Part shown: piece after piece, positions 1-11,713 of the stretch
How positions within the stretch are numbered: position 1 is the stretch's first letter
How the letters are laid out: each line of letters opens with the position of its first letter
Origin: an uncultured bacterium
GTDB lineage: Bacteria; Desulfobacterota; Binatia; UBA1149; CAITLU01
NCBI GenBank assembly: GCA_903893315.1
Contig: CAITLU010000016.1
Coordinates: forward strand, 1 to 64,000
Length of the DNA: 64,000 bases
Reading direction: 5' to 3'
Translations under genes and position numbers: made by a program
The notes under the pieces: model-generated
The model's input: the letters and a program-made list of their open reading frames with translations, nothing else
Told to the model about the DNA's origin: nothing
The model's database searches: none

Positions 1-19
1 GCCTGCGCGCCGCGCAGGC
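1..19. repeat. GC-rich hairpin at window edge
   Basis: Two 7-base arms (GCCTGCG and CGCAGGC) flank a 5-base spacer. No T-run follows on the + strand, so I cannot call it an intrinsic terminator. It may close the gene left of the window. The remaining bases up to 180 show no convincing gene or promoter. Confidence 0.3.
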
Positions 20-180
20 GGCCCGCGGCGCGGCGGCGGCGAGCGCCTCACGCGCAAACCGCCGGTAAACTGTTGCCGCCTCACCATGAGCGTGTTAGCG
101 TGCCGCGCACTGAGCGAATTTCGTGAGAAAATCCGCGCGTTTGTGGTCTCTGAACGTCGCTCCCCGGTAGTCACCCAGAC

Positions 181-1989
<1,809 letters not shown>

Positions 1990-1992
1990 GCC

Positions 1993-3417
1993 GTGAAGTC
2001 CCGCGAGGTGGAGAACACCGTGGCTGGCGCTGCGGCGGCCCGTCAGGCGCCCACTTCCGTGGTGAAACGACGCATGTTCGGTACCGACGGCATCCGCGGC
2101 GTTGCCAACGAAGAGCCGATGACGCCCGAGACCGTGCTGCGCCTGGGGCGCGCGGTAGGTCTGCACTTCCAGACCGAGAGCCAGCGCCGTCACAAGATCG
2201 TCATCGGGAAAGACACGCGCTTGTCGGGCTACATGTTCGAGACCGCGCTGGCGGCTGGGCTCACTTCGATGGGCGTCGACGTAGTGCTGGTCGGTCCGAT
2301 GCCGACACCGGGCATCGCTTTCCTCACCCGCACACTGCGCGCCGATGCCGGCGTCGCGATCTCGGCCTCGCACAATCCCTACCACGACAACGGAATCAAA
2401 TTTTTCGGACCCGACGGGTTCAAGCTGGCCGACAGCGCTGAGGCGGACATCGAAGCAGTGATGTCGGGCACCGACATCGACCGCGTGCGGCCCACCGGCG
2501 CCGGCATCGGCAAAGCCTACCGCATCGAGGACGCGGACGGCCGCTATAACGTGTTTCTCAAGGCCGTGTTGCCCCGCGAACTCACCCTCGACGGTCTGCG
2601 TATAGTTATCGACTGCGCCAACGGCGCCGCTCACCGCATCGCTCCTATCGTGCTGGCGGAGCTCGGCGCCGAAGTGATCGCGATCGGAGTCTCGCCCGAC
2701 GGCATCAACATCAACGCCGGCGTCGGCGCCACCGACACCGCGCAACTGCGCGCGCGTGTGCTGGCCGAGCACGCTCACATCGGCGTAGCTCTGGACGGCG
2801 ACGCTGATCGCTGCATTTTGATCGACGAACACGGAGAAGAGGTCGACGGCGACCACGCGTTGGCAGTTCTTGCCATCGCCATGCACGAGCGCGGCGAACT
2901 CGCCCACGCAACCGTGGTCGCCACCGTGATGTCGAACTTCGGCCTCGAGGTGGCGCTGCGAGAGAAGGGCATCAGCCTCGAACGCACTCCCGTCGGCGAC
3001 CGCTACGTCGTCGAGCGCATGGTCGAAGGCGGCTTCGTTCTTGGCGGGGAAAAGTCGGGACACGTGGTGTGTCTCGGTCATGCCACTACCGGCGACGGCA
3101 TGGTGACCGCGCTTTCGATACTGACCTGCATGAAGCTGAGCGGCCGGCCTTTGTCGGAGTTGAAGAGCGTGCTGCGCAGCTACCCTCAGCGGTTGATCAG
3201 TCTGCGCGTACGCGAGCGCCGTGATCTCGAGGACATCCCCGCGGTGGCCGCCGCGATCACACAGGCCGAGGCCGCACTCGGCGACCGCGGTCGTGTGGTG
3301 GTACGTTTCTCCGGTACCGAACCTTTGGCGCGTGTGATGGTCGAAGGCGAAGAAGAACCAGCGGTGGAGCACCACGCCCGCCGCATTGCTGCCGCCATCG
3401 AGGCTGCACTCGGCTGA
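1993..3417 (+). CDS. glmM: phosphoglucosamine mutase GlmM
   Basis: GlmM converts glucosamine-6-phosphate to glucosamine-1-phosphate, the step before UDP-GlcNAc for peptidoglycan and LPS. The four-domain phosphohexomutase signatures are present: N-terminal FGTDGIRG, the phosphoserine loop ISASHNP (catalytic Ser about 126 from the GTG start), a metal-binding DGDADR loop, and the C-terminal RFSGTEPLARVMVEG phosphate-binding loop. The GTG at 1993 follows ftsH by 3 bases and gives 474 residues. An internal ATG at 2074 gives 447 residues, which fits the family's usual length of about 445 better. The true start is therefore uncertain. Function is secure. Confidence 0.97.
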   Translation: MKSREVENTVAGAAAARQAPTSVVKRRMFGTDGIRGVANEEPMTPETVLRLGRAVGLHFQTESQRRHKIVIGKDTRLSGYMFETALAAGLTSMGVDVVLVGPMPTPGIAFLTRTLRADAGVAISASHNPYHDNGIKFFGPDGFKLADSAEADIEAVMSGTDIDRVRPTGAGIGKAYRIEDADGRYNVFLKAVLPRELTLDGLRIVIDCANGAAHRIAPIVLAELGAEVIAIGVSPDGININAGVGATDTAQLRARVLAEHAHIGVALDGDADRCILIDEHGEEVDGDHALAVLAIAMHERGELAHATVVATVMSNFGLEVALREKGISLERTPVGDRYVVERMVEGGFVLGGEKSGHVVCLGHATTGDGMVTALSILTCMKLSGRPLSELKSVLRSYPQRLISLRVRERRDLEDIPAVAAAITQAEAALGDRGRVVVRFSGTEPLARVMVEGEEEPAVEHHARRIAAAIEAALG

Positions 3418-3431
3418 GCGGAGCCTGATAA

Positions 3432-4181
3432 ATGAAGCGCGCGATCCGCCTCGGCGTCAACGTCGATCACGTAGCAACCGTGCGCCAGGCGCGAGGTGTC
3501 GATTACCCTGACCCTCTCGAAGGCGCGCTCGCCGCCGAACGCGGCGGCGCCGGCGGCATCACCGTTCATCTGCGTGAAGACCGCCGCCACATACAGGACG
3601 ACGATGTGCTGCGCATCCGCGCGCGCATCGCCACCAAGCTCAACCTGGAGATGGCCGCCACCGAAACGATGGTCGCCTTCGCTTGTAAGGTGCGACCCGC
3701 CGACGTTTGCGTGGTGCCCGAAAAGCGCGAGGAACTTACGACCGAAGGCGGACTCGCGGTAGCCGGACGCGAGCGCGTGCTGGCACCGCTCATCGCGAAG
3801 CTGCGCGATGCCGGCATCAACGTGAGCCTCTTCATCGAACCCGACGAGCGTGAGATCGACGCTGCCGCTCGGGTCGGCGCCACGGTCGTCGAACTGCACA
3901 CCGGCGCTTACGCCAACGCCCGCGGCGATGTTGCCGTAGCGTCCGAGCTTGCAGTTCTGCGGCGCGGCGCCGCTCACGCCGAGAGCTGCGGACTCATCGT
4001 CAACGGCGGCCACGGCCTTACGCTTGCCAACGTCGCGCCGATCGCCGCTCTGGCCGAAATGGAAGAACTGAATATCGGTCACAGCATCGTGGCCCGTGCG
4101 CTTTTCGTCGGCATGGAAGCGGCTACCCGGGAAATGCTCGAAGCCTGCCGCCGCGCCCGGGAAACGGGACCAGCGTGGTGA
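3432..4181 (+). CDS. pdxJ: pyridoxine 5'-phosphate synthase PdxJ
   Basis: PdxJ condenses 1-deoxyxylulose-5-phosphate with 3-amino-2-oxopropyl phosphate to make pyridoxine 5'-phosphate in DXP-dependent vitamin B6 synthesis. The protein begins with the family signature LGVNVDHVATVRQARG, and has the VHLREDRRHI segment and a C-terminal ELNIGHSIVARA segment. Its 249 residues match the usual length. It starts 14 bases after glmM, and its stop overlaps the GTG start of the next gene. B6 supply is useful to the PLP enzyme encoded downstream (cysteine desulfurase), but that link is inference. In related bacteria acpS often follows pdxJ; it is absent here. Confidence 0.97.
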   Translation: MKRAIRLGVNVDHVATVRQARGVDYPDPLEGALAAERGGAGGITVHLREDRRHIQDDDVLRIRARIATKLNLEMAATETMVAFACKVRPADVCVVPEKREELTTEGGLAVAGRERVLAPLIAKLRDAGINVSLFIEPDEREIDAAARVGATVVELHTGAYANARGDVAVASELAVLRRGAAHAESCGLIVNGGHGLTLANVAPIAALAEMEELNIGHSIVARALFVGMEAATREMLEACRRARETGPAW

Positions 4182-5941
4182 TTGAGAGTTCCGGCAGAGC
4201 CCGCTTGGAGTCGGCGCTGCCGTGGCCGCAGCACCGAGCGGCGAATGGAACGACTCCGCCGGCCGCCGCCAGTGTGCTCGGCCGCGACGACGTTCGCGCT
4301 CTCGACGCCGCCACCATCGCGACCGGCACGCCCGCGCTTGAGTTGATGGAACGGGCCGGCGCAGCGATTGCCCGGGAACTGGCAGGCATCGGTGGCTTGA
4401 CTGCGAAGATGGACTCCCGAAGGCCGCGGCTGCTGGTGTTGGCCGGATGCGGCAACAACGGCGGCGACGGTTTCGTCGTGGCGCGCCTGCTGGCCCGGAC
4501 TCACTGGCGCTGCACGGTAGCGCTGTGCGCGGGCGAACCACGCGCCGGCGGGGAAGCTGCCGTGAATCTCGACCTGTGGCGCCGAAGCGCCGGTCGCGTG
4601 ATCGACATCTGCGCAGCGCGCGAAGCGATCGAGTCGGCCGAGCCGCAGTTCGACCTGATCCTGGACGCGTTGCTCGGTACCGGGCTTGACCGCCCTGTCG
4701 ATGCGGCGCTCGCCGACATCATCCATCGCTTGAACTTCCGGGCCTTGAGGCCTCGACCTCCAACGGTGGTGGCAGTCGACATTCCGTCCGGGCTCTGCGC
4801 CGACAGCGGCCTGGCGCTGGGCTGCGCTGTCCGTGCTTCGGCGACCGTAGCCCTGGGCGCCTACAAGACCGGACTCTTCGTCGGTGAGGGCCCGGACTAT
4901 GCCGGCCGCCTGCTTGTGGCCGACATCGGACTCTTGCCGCCCTTCGAGGCCGGCGTGAGCACCGCCGGACTTGCTCTGGATGCTTTGAGCACCGCCGGAT
5001 CACTGGCCGCTCCGTCGCCGATGGCGCACAAAGGCAGTCGCGGCCATGTGCTGGTGGTGGCGGGAAGTCGCGGCAAAAGCGGAGCCGCGGTGCTGTGCGC
5101 GCGCGCCGCACTGCGGGGCGGGGCGGGACTCGTCACCGTGGCCGTACCTCAGTCACAGCAAGCGGTCGTCGCCGCGTCCATCGCCGAGGTCATGACCGCT
5201 GCTCTGCCGGAGGATGAAGCCGGCGCCTTTTCAGAGGCTTGCGCGGACAGATTAGATGCTTTGATAGAAGTCGCCGACAGCATCGTGTTCGGTCCCGGGG
5301 CGGGAACCGGGCCGGGGGCGGCGGCGCTGCTGCGCGCGATCCTGACCAAGGCACGATGTCCCGTTGTGCTCGACGCCGACGGACTCAATCTGGGCTGCCT
5401 GCTCGGCCGCGACGAACGCCGTCGACTGTCGGTCGCCAGAGCCTCGCAGGCCATGGGCCCCGTGGTGCTGACGCCTCACCCGGGTGAGATGGGCAGACTG
5501 GTCGAGGCATCCACAGCCGAAGTTCAGGCGTCACGCCTCGAATATGCGGCCAAGTTCGCGAAATCAGAAGGCTGCGTCGTAGTGCTCAAGGGCGCCGGGA
5601 CGATTGTTACCGACGGCGTCAGGACGGCCTTCAATACCAGCGGTAATGCGGGCATGGCCGCGGCCGGGATGGGCGACGTGCTGGCCGGTGTGGTCGGTGC
5701 GCTGGCAGCGCGCTGCCCGGACATCGTGGACGCAGCCTGTCTGGCCGTCTATTCGCACGGCGTTGCCGGTGACTTCTGTGCTTACGGTCGAGCCGCATCC
5801 ACCGGTGCGGCGCTTCGACTCGGGTTCGAGGAAGATTTTGACGTGGCGCGGAACGTTGTCGGTTCTCGCCTGCTGGCGGGCTTTCTCGCCGGTGAAGTGG
5901 CCGACGCCATTCCCGCGGCGCTGGCCGGGCTTTGCGCGTGA
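4175..5941 (+). CDS. nnr: bifunctional NAD(P)H-hydrate epimerase / ADP-dependent dehydratase (NnrE-NnrD)
   Basis: This metabolite-repair enzyme restores NAD(P)H from its hydrated forms. The N-terminal half is a YjeF_N epimerase domain, with AGCGNNGGDGFVVARLL and DALLGTGLDR. The C-terminal half is a ribokinase-like dehydratase, with VLDADGLN, LTPHPGEMGRL and the catalytic loop GNAGMAAAGMGDVLAG. At 588 residues it is longer than the E. coli fusion (about 515), partly from a poorly conserved leader of about 35 residues before the first recognisable segment. The GTG start overlaps the pdxJ stop by 7 bases. A start further in is possible. Both activities are expected because the key motifs are intact. 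Confidence 0.95.
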   Translation: MVIESSGRARLESALPWPQHRAANGTTPPAAASVLGRDDVRALDAATIATGTPALELMERAGAAIARELAGIGGLTAKMDSRRPRLLVLAGCGNNGGDGFVVARLLARTHWRCTVALCAGEPRAGGEAAVNLDLWRRSAGRVIDICAAREAIESAEPQFDLILDALLGTGLDRPVDAALADIIHRLNFRALRPRPPTVVAVDIPSGLCADSGLALGCAVRASATVALGAYKTGLFVGEGPDYAGRLLVADIGLLPPFEAGVSTAGLALDALSTAGSLAAPSPMAHKGSRGHVLVVAGSRGKSGAAVLCARAALRGGAGLVTVAVPQSQQAVVAASIAEVMTAALPEDEAGAFSEACADRLDALIEVADSIVFGPGAGTGPGAAALLRAILTKARCPVVLDADGLNLGCLLGRDERRRLSVARASQAMGPVVLTPHPGEMGRLVEASTAEVQASRLEYAAKFAKSEGCVVVLKGAGTIVTDGVRTAFNTSGNAGMAAAGMGDVLAGVVGALAARCPDIVDAACLAVYSHGVAGDFCAYGRAASTGAALRLGFEEDFDVARNVVGSRLLAGFLAGEVADAIPAALAGLCA

Positions 5942-6462
5942 TCGGCGCCGGCGACTTGCCCGAGACCGGACCCGCGAGGCGTTTCGAGACCGAAAGCGAA
6001 GAGGAGACCGAAGCCCTCGGGCGAGCCCTCGGCGCGGCGCTTGAGGTGGGCACCGTGGTGGCGGTGTCGGGACCGCTCGGCGCAGGCAAGACAGTGCTGG
6101 CCCGCGGCCTGGCCGCGGGGCTCGGCATCGACCCACGCGACGTCGTCAGTCCCTCCTTCGTGTATCTGGTCGAGTATCAGGAAGGCCGTCTGCCGTTCAT
6201 TCACGCCGACCTCTACCGTCTCGGCAATCTCCCCGAACACGAGGCGGCGGGCGTCTACGAGAGTATCGGTCTGAGCGCTGCTATATCCGGTGATGCCGTG
6301 GTGTTCGTCGAGTGGTGGGAGCACTACGCCGGGCCACCGGCAGCCGCCGTGGTGCGCGTTGAACTGGTGCCCGGAACCGGCAACACTCGCACAATCAACG
6401 TGGAATTTTCGGGCGTCGGGCTGGAGGCCGCCAAGCGGGCCGTAGCGCTGTTGCGCGCCTGA
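5938..6462 (+). CDS. tsaE: tRNA threonylcarbamoyladenosine biosynthesis ATPase TsaE
   Basis: TsaE is the ATPase that works with TsaB and TsaD to place the threonylcarbamoyl group on A37 of ANN-decoding tRNAs. Walker A GPLGAGKT is near residue 47, then SPSFVYLVEY, HADLYRLG and VFVEWWE, all diagnostic. At 174 residues it is slightly longer than usual because of a short N-terminal leader. I chose GTG 5938, which overlaps the nnr stop as GTGA. An in-frame TTG at 5932 is the alternative. TsaE often sits next to nnr. The mtaB gene further down uses t6A as its substrate. Confidence 0.95.
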   Translation: MIGAGDLPETGPARRFETESEEETEALGRALGAALEVGTVVAVSGPLGAGKTVLARGLAAGLGIDPRDVVSPSFVYLVEYQEGRLPFIHADLYRLGNLPEHEAAGVYESIGLSAAISGDAVVFVEWWEHYAGPPAAAVVRVELVPGTGNTRTINVEFSGVGLEAAKRAVALLRA

Positions 6463-6474
6463 TTCAGGGTTCAC

Positions 6475-7731
6475 ATGGCAGAGAAAAAGCTACGCATCGT
6501 CCAGAAGTACGGCGGCACCTCGGTGGGCAGCCCTGATCGTATCCGCGCGGTTGCTGCGCGCATAAAGCGATCCTACGAACAGGGCCACGACATCGCAGTG
6601 GTGTCTTCGGCCATGTCGGGTGAGACCAACCGCCTGCTGGCTCTGGCCAAGGACATCTCGCCCAATCCTCTTCCCCGCGAACTCGATTCGCTGGTGAGCA
6701 CCGGTGAACAGGTCGCGTGCGCACTGGTGGCGATGGCGCTTGCCGACATCGGCGTGCCGGCCGTTTCGCTGCTCGGCCATCAGATCCGCATCCAGACTGA
6801 CTCTTCCTACGGCCGTGCCCGCATCCGCTCCATCGACGTGTCGCGTATCGAACAGGCCTTTGCCGAGCGCCGCGTGGCGGTAGTGGCCGGCTTCCAGGGC
6901 GTGGACGATAACCTCAACATCACGACGCTGGGCCGCGGCGGCTCCGACACATCGGGAGTCGCGTTGGCCGCAGCACTCAAGGCTGACGTCTGCGAAATCC
7001 TCACCGACGTCACCGGCGTGTTCACCACCGACCCGCGCGTTTGCCCAGACGCGCGTCAACTCGACCGCATCTCGTACGACGAGATGCTCGAGCTGGCCAG
7101 CCTCGGAGCCAAGGTCTTGCAGATCCGTTCGGTAGAGATCGCCAAGCGTTATCAGGTGCCGGTGCACGTGCGCTCGAGTTTCAATGACAGCGAAGGAACC
7201 TGGGTGGTCCCGGAGGAAAAGAAGATGGAAGAGATTCTCGTTTCGGGTGTTGCGTTCGAGCGCGATCAAGCGAAGTTGACCCTCGAAGGTGTGCCCGACA
7301 GTCCGGGCCTGGCAGCGTCTATCTTCGTGCCGCTGTCGGAGGCCGGCATTGTAATCGACATGATAGTGCAGAACGTCGGCGTCGAAGGCCGCACCGATCT
7401 CACTTTCACTGTCCCGCAGGGCGACCTCGCCGCGACCAAGACCATCTGCGAGAAGATCGCTTCCGGCATCGGCGCCCGCGGCGTCAAAGCCAGCCCCAGC
7501 GTGGCAAAGGTTTCGGTGGTCGGTCTCGGCATGCGCAACCACGCCGGTGTCGCTGCACGCATGTTCGAAGTGCTCGCCCAGGAGAGCATCAACATCAAGA
7601 TGATCTCGACCTCGGAGATCAAGATTTCCGTGATCGTCGACGCCGACCAGGTCGATCGGGCGGTGCGCGCGCTGCATTCGGCGTTTCTCGGCCCCAACGC
7701 CCGGTCTCTCGAGTCACCGCAGGGCGCATGA
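6475..7731 (+). CDS. lysC: aspartate kinase
   Basis: This enzyme phosphorylates aspartate, the first step to lysine, threonine and methionine. The amino-acid kinase domain begins with [11 protein letters not shown], has [18 protein letters not shown], and ends with the [17 protein letters not shown] region. Two ACT domains follow from about residue 265 to the end and are expected to bind the feedback inhibitor. Its 418 residues are typical of a monofunctional kinase, with no homoserine dehydrogenase fused. It begins 12 bases after tsaE and overlaps cimA by 4 bases (ATGA), so it is translationally coupled to the isoleucine-route enzyme. Confidence 0.97.
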   Translation: MAEKKLRIVQKYGGTSVGSPDRIRAVAARIKRSYEQGHDIAVVSSAMSGETNRLLALAKDISPNPLPRELDSLVSTGEQVACALVAMALADIGVPAVSLLGHQIRIQTDSSYGRARIRSIDVSRIEQAFAERRVAVVAGFQGVDDNLNITTLGRGGSDTSGVALAAALKADVCEILTDVTGVFTTDPRVCPDARQLDRISYDEMLELASLGAKVLQIRSVEIAKRYQVPVHVRSSFNDSEGTWVVPEEKKMEEILVSGVAFERDQAKLTLEGVPDSPGLAASIFVPLSEAGIVIDMIVQNVGVEGRTDLTFTVPQGDLAATKTICEKIASGIGARGVKASPSVAKVSVVGLGMRNHAGVAARMFEVLAQESINIKMISTSEIKISVIVDADQVDRAVRALHSAFLGPNARSLESPQGA

Positions 7732-9368
7732 AGAGACGTAAGGTCGAGATCTACGACACCACGCTGCGCGACGGCACGCAGGGTGAGGGCATCAACTACA
7801 CGGTTCGCGACAAACTCGCGGTGGCGCAGAAGCTCGACGACCTCGGCGTCGCCGTGATCGAAGGCGGCTGGCCCGGATCCAACCCGCGCGACGCCGCGTT
7901 TTTCGAAGGCATCCGCAAAATCCGCCTGCGCAGCGCCAGGATCGCCGCATTCGGTTCCACCGTGCGCCCCGGCAAGAGCCCTTCGGCCGACGCCAACCTG
8001 CGCGCCCTGCTCGACGCCGAGACCCCCGTCGTCACCATCGTCGCCAAGACCTGGGACTTCCACGTCCGCGAAGATCTTCGCATCGAACTCGACCAGAACC
8101 TCGAACTGATTTCCAAGACCATCGCGTTCCTGAAGAAGAGAGTGGATCGCGTCATCCTGGATGCGGAACATTTCTTCGACGGTTTCGCCGCCGATTCCGA
8201 TTACTCGCTGGCCTGCCTGCGCGCCGCGAGCGACGCCGGCGCCGACCTGCTGTGTCTCTGCGACACCCGCGGCGGCTCCTTACCGTCTGCAATCACCGAC
8301 GCGGTGCGAGCGGCGCTCGAACTCGATACGCCGCTGGGCATCCACTGCCACGACGACTCGGGCCTTGCCGTGGCCAACTCGCTTGCCGCCGTCGAAGCCG
8401 GAGCCGCGCAGGTGCAGGGCACCATCAACGGTTTCGGTGAGCGCTGCGGCAACGCCAACCTGTGCACGCTGATCCCCGATCTACAGCTCAAGATGGGCTA
8501 CCGTTGTCTCGAGCCACAGCAGCTTCAGCGCCTCACCGAGGTGTCGCGTTTCTGCGCCGAGCTGGCCAACGTGGAACTCGAGCGCCGTCTTCCCTACGTC
8601 GGACGTTCGGCGTTCGCGCACAAGGGCGGCCTGCACGTGGCCGCGGTACGCAAGAACCGCGCGACCTACGAACACATTGATCCGGCCGTGCTCGGCAACG
8701 AACAGCGAGTGCTGATCTCCGACCTCTCTGGGCGCAGCAACGTGGTTTCGAAAGCCGAGCAGTTCGGCATCGACGTCGAAGGCCGTCACGACGAGCTTGC
8801 GTCCTTGCTCACCCATCTGAAGGACCTCGAGCACTCGGGCTTCCAGTTCGAAGGAGCCGACGCGTCATTCGAATTGTTGATGCGCAAGAACCTTCATCCC
8901 TTCCAGCGGTTCTTCAAGCTCGTGGGTTTTCGCGTCATCGACGAGAAGCGCTCCGACGAAGGCGATACCGGGTGCGAAGCGACCGTGATGATCGAAGGGC
9001 CCGACGGCGTGGTCGAACACACCGCGGCGCAGGGCAACGGTCCGGTAAACGCGCTCGACCGCGCTTTGCGCAAGGCTCTGACCAAGTTCTATCCGTCGAT
9101 CGAGAAGCTCCAGCTCCACGACTACAAGGTGCGAGTGCTCGACGGCCAGGCCGGAACCGAAAGCCGCGTTCGGGTGCTGATCGAATCCGGTGACGGCGAC
9201 CGTCGCTGGGGCACCGTCGGTGTCTCTCACAACGTGGTCGAAGCCAGTTGGCAGGCGCTCGTTGACAGCGTCGTCTACAAGCTCCTCAAGGACGAGATGG
9301 CCGGAGCGCGAAAGCCCGGCGCCGCGCGCCGCGCCAGGCCGATACGCGCACGGCGCGGCGCGGCCTAG
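7728..9368 (+). CDS. cimA: (R)-citramalate synthase CimA
   Basis: CimA condenses pyruvate and acetyl-CoA to citramalate, giving 2-oxobutyrate for isoleucine without threonine deaminase. The HMGL-like TIM barrel starts with YDTTLRDGTQGEGINYTV and contains IHCHDDSGLAVAN and INGFGERCGNANL. The C-terminal third matches a LeuA-type dimerisation/regulatory domain. Its 546 residues fit the long CimA form rather than 2-isopropylmalate synthase, and the lysC neighbour is common for CimA in deltaproteobacteria. The last about 20 residues are an Arg/Ala-rich tail. It starts within the lysC stop (ATGA). Isopropylmalate synthase activity is the main alternative. Confidence 0.93.
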   Translation: MKRRKVEIYDTTLRDGTQGEGINYTVRDKLAVAQKLDDLGVAVIEGGWPGSNPRDAAFFEGIRKIRLRSARIAAFGSTVRPGKSPSADANLRALLDAETPVVTIVAKTWDFHVREDLRIELDQNLELISKTIAFLKKRVDRVILDAEHFFDGFAADSDYSLACLRAASDAGADLLCLCDTRGGSLPSAITDAVRAALELDTPLGIHCHDDSGLAVANSLAAVEAGAAQVQGTINGFGERCGNANLCTLIPDLQLKMGYRCLEPQQLQRLTEVSRFCAELANVELERRLPYVGRSAFAHKGGLHVAAVRKNRATYEHIDPAVLGNEQRVLISDLSGRSNVVSKAEQFGIDVEGRHDELASLLTHLKDLEHSGFQFEGADASFELLMRKNLHPFQRFFKLVGFRVIDEKRSDEGDTGCEATVMIEGPDGVVEHTAAQGNGPVNALDRALRKALTKFYPSIEKLQLHDYKVRVLDGQAGTESRVRVLIESGDGDRRWGTVGVSHNVVEASWQALVDSVVYKLLKDEMAGARKPGAARRARPIRARRGAA

Positions 9369-9374
9369 CACTCG

Positions 9375-10511
9375 ATGCACGGATACTTCGATTACAACGC
9401 AACCAGTCTGCTCAGGCCCGAGGCCGCGGCGGCTCTGCGCGAGTGGATGGACCGCGGAGGCGGCAATCCGTCGAGCATGCACGCACATGGACGCCACGCG
9501 CGTCTGGCACTGGAAGATGCGCGCCGTGCGGTGGCAGACCTCGTCGGTGCGACGCCGCGCCAGGTCATCTTCACTTCCGGCGCTACCGAATCCAACAATA
9601 CCGTCATGCGCGCGCTGGCCGCGGCGGCACCGCACCGCCACCTCGTGCTGTCGGGTCTCGAACATCATTCTATCGTCGCCACCGCAGACGATCTCCAAAG
9701 TGCAGGTGCCGCGGTCACCCGCCTCGGCGTAGCCCGCGACGGCAGCATCGACTGCGGGCGGCTCGCCGAGCTGACAAAGAAATCTCCGTGCCTGGTGACG
9801 CTGGGCTGGGCCAACGGCGAGACCGGTCACATCATCGACGTCGCGGAGACCATCGCGGCCTGCGCGCCGGAGACGTTTTTGCTCCTCGATGCTGCGCAAG
9901 CAGTCGGCCGCATTCCGGTAGCGCTCGGCGATGCGGTCGACGCACTGACGATGTCGGCGCATAAGTTCGGCGCGCCGCCCGGCATCGGCGCGCTGGTGCT
10001 CTCCGATCGCCTGCACGCACATCTTCGACCACTGCAGACCGGCGGTCCTCAGGAATGGGGCTTGCGCGCCGGAACTCCCAACGTACCCGGTGCGATGGCA
10101 ATGGGAGCCGCGGCCGCTGCTGCGGCCGCGTGCCTGGAAAGCGAGGCCGCAAGACTCGGTCTCCTGCGCGAGCGTCTGTGGGCGTTGCTCGAAGGGGAGG
10201 GCGATGAATTGCTGCGCATCACGCCCGCTGACGGGCTGCCCAACACACTTACGCTCGCGGTGGCCGACGCTTCCTCGGATTCGTTGATAGCAGCGCTGGA
10301 TCTGGCCGGGTTCTGCATTTCGGCCGGCTCTGCGTGCGCGGCTGGTTCACCCGAGCCTTCGCACGTCGCCGCATCACTCGGCATGGAGCAGCGCTATCGC
10401 CGCGGGCTTCTTCGCATCAGCATGGGCTGGGCGACCACGCCCGGCGCCGTAGATGAACTCGCAACAGCGTTGACAGCGGCGATCCGCCGCGCCAAGGCAG
10501 CCGGCGCGTGA
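9375..10511 (+). CDS. cysteine desulfurase (NifS/IscS family)
   Basis: This PLP enzyme takes sulfur from cysteine as an enzyme persulfide. It shows the class V aminotransferase fold: [10 protein letters not shown] at the N-terminus, [12 protein letters not shown] in the PLP-binding region, and the Schiff-base lysine in [11 protein letters not shown]. The persulfide cysteine is in [15 protein letters not shown]. Its 378 residues are typical. No iscU, iscA or iscR lies beside it. It overlaps mnmA by 4 bases, so its likely role is sulfur donor for tRNA 2-thiolation, although it could also feed Fe-S assembly. Confidence 0.95.
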   Translation: MHGYFDYNATSLLRPEAAAALREWMDRGGGNPSSMHAHGRHARLALEDARRAVADLVGATPRQVIFTSGATESNNTVMRALAAAAPHRHLVLSGLEHHSIVATADDLQSAGAAVTRLGVARDGSIDCGRLAELTKKSPCLVTLGWANGETGHIIDVAETIAACAPETFLLLDAAQAVGRIPVALGDAVDALTMSAHKFGAPPGIGALVLSDRLHAHLRPLQTGGPQEWGLRAGTPNVPGAMAMGAAAAAAAACLESEAARLGLLRERLWALLEGEGDELLRITPADGLPNTLTLAVADASSDSLIAALDLAGFCISAGSACAAGSPEPSHVAASLGMEQRYRRGLLRISMGWATTPGAVDELATALTAAIRRAKAAGA

Positions 10512-11713
10512 GCGGATCCGAGTTCCAGCCTGCGCGCGGCGCCATGGTGGTGATCGCCATGAGCGGCGGCGTCGACAGCTCGGTAGCGGCAGCGATGCTG
10601 GTCGAGCAGGGGTACAACGTCGTCGGTATTTCGCTGCGTCTTACCGAAGAGCGGCCCGGCGGGGCGTCGAGCGGCTGCTGCAGCCTGGAAGATTTCCAGG
10701 ACGCCGGACGTGTAGCGGCTGCGCTCGGCATTCCTCACTATGTCTTCGACATGCGCAGTGAGTTCCGCGCCGCTGTCATCGAGCCGTTCGTGGCCGAATA
10801 TCTGGCGGGGCGCACGCCGAGCCCCTGCATCTTGTGCAATCGCGCCATCAAATTCGGAAGTCTTCGCCAACGCGCCGCCGAACTCGGCGCAGCGTGGGTG
10901 GCCACCGGCCACTACGCGAAACGAAGTTTCGAGGATGGGTTGGTACATCTGCATTGCGGCCGCGACACGGGCAAGGATCAATCGTACTTCCTGTTCGAAC
11001 TCGGACAGCGCGGCCTTGCGCACACGCTGTTCCCGGTCGGTGATCTCACCAAGGACGAGGTGCGCGCCTACGCCGTCAGGCACGGCATCGCGACCGCCGA
11101 CAAGGCCGAGAGCCAGGAGATCTGTTTCGTTCCCGACGGCCGCTATGCCGACTTCGTCGAAAACGCGGTCGGCGGACGCGTGCGAAGCGGCGCGCTGATC
11201 AACTCCGCAGGCAAGGTGCTCGGCACTCACGGCGGCGTGCAGCGTTTCACCATCGGTCAGCGCCGCGGTCTGGGACTCGCCCACAGCGAGCCGCTTTACG
11301 TCTCCGGCATCGACGAACGCAGCGGCAACGTCACGGTCGGCGTCAAGGAAGATCTGAAGAGGGTGGGGCTTATCGCCGGTAATCTCGTGTGGACCAGCGG
11401 GACTGCGCAACCCGAAGGTGCGCGTTTCCAGGCTCGCATCCGCTACCGTCATCGTGCTGTCGCTGCGACTCTGAGTTCGCTGACCGCCGCGCCGTGCGAC
11501 GGCAGTGGTGTGCTCGACGCCGCGCCTGATAGCACCGGCGCCTGCCGGACAGGGCGTGCCGAAATTGTCTTCGACGAACCCCAGGAAGCGGTGGCGTCGG
11601 GACAGGCGGTGGTTTTCTATCGCGGCGACGAAGTCATCGGCGGCGGCTGGATCGAGGCCGCGTTGCCGCTTGATCACGCGGCGTTGCGGCAGGAGGTGAG
11701 CGTATGCGCGTAG
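10508..11713 (+). CDS. mnmA: tRNA-specific 2-thiouridylase MnmA
   Basis: MnmA activates U34 of Lys, Glu and Gln tRNAs with ATP and inserts sulfur to make s2U. The PP-loop [15 protein letters not shown] is near the N-terminus. The two catalytic cysteines are in [12 protein letters not shown] and [10 protein letters not shown]. The C-terminal beta-barrel region ([16 protein letters not shown] onward) is present. The 401 residues are slightly above the usual about 370, mostly in a spacer near residues 310-340. It starts with GTG inside the stop of the cysteine desulfurase. That suggests coupled synthesis of sulfur donor and thiolase. Confidence 0.97.
   Translation: MSGSEFQPARGAMVVIAMSGGVDSSVAAAMLVEQGYNVVGISLRLTEERPGGASSGCCSLEDFQDAGRVAAALGIPHYVFDMRSEFRAAVIEPFVAEYLAGRTPSPCILCNRAIKFGSLRQRAAELGAAWVATGHYAKRSFEDGLVHLHCGRDTGKDQSYFLFELGQRGLAHTLFPVGDLTKDEVRAYAVRHGIATADKAESQEICFVPDGRYADFVENAVGGRVRSGALINSAGKVLGTHGGVQRFTIGQRRGLGLAHSEPLYVSGIDERSGNVTVGVKEDLKRVGLIAGNLVWTSGTAQPEGARFQARIRYRHRAVAATLSSLTAAPCDGSGVLDAAPDSTGACRTGRAEIVFDEPQEAVASGQAVVFYRGDEVIGGGWIEAALPLDHAALRQEVSVCA

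Noticed and set aside
4175-4300. Possible acpS remnant between pdxJ and nnr
   Set aside because: The residues there show no AcpS motif; the gene is simply absent from this locus.
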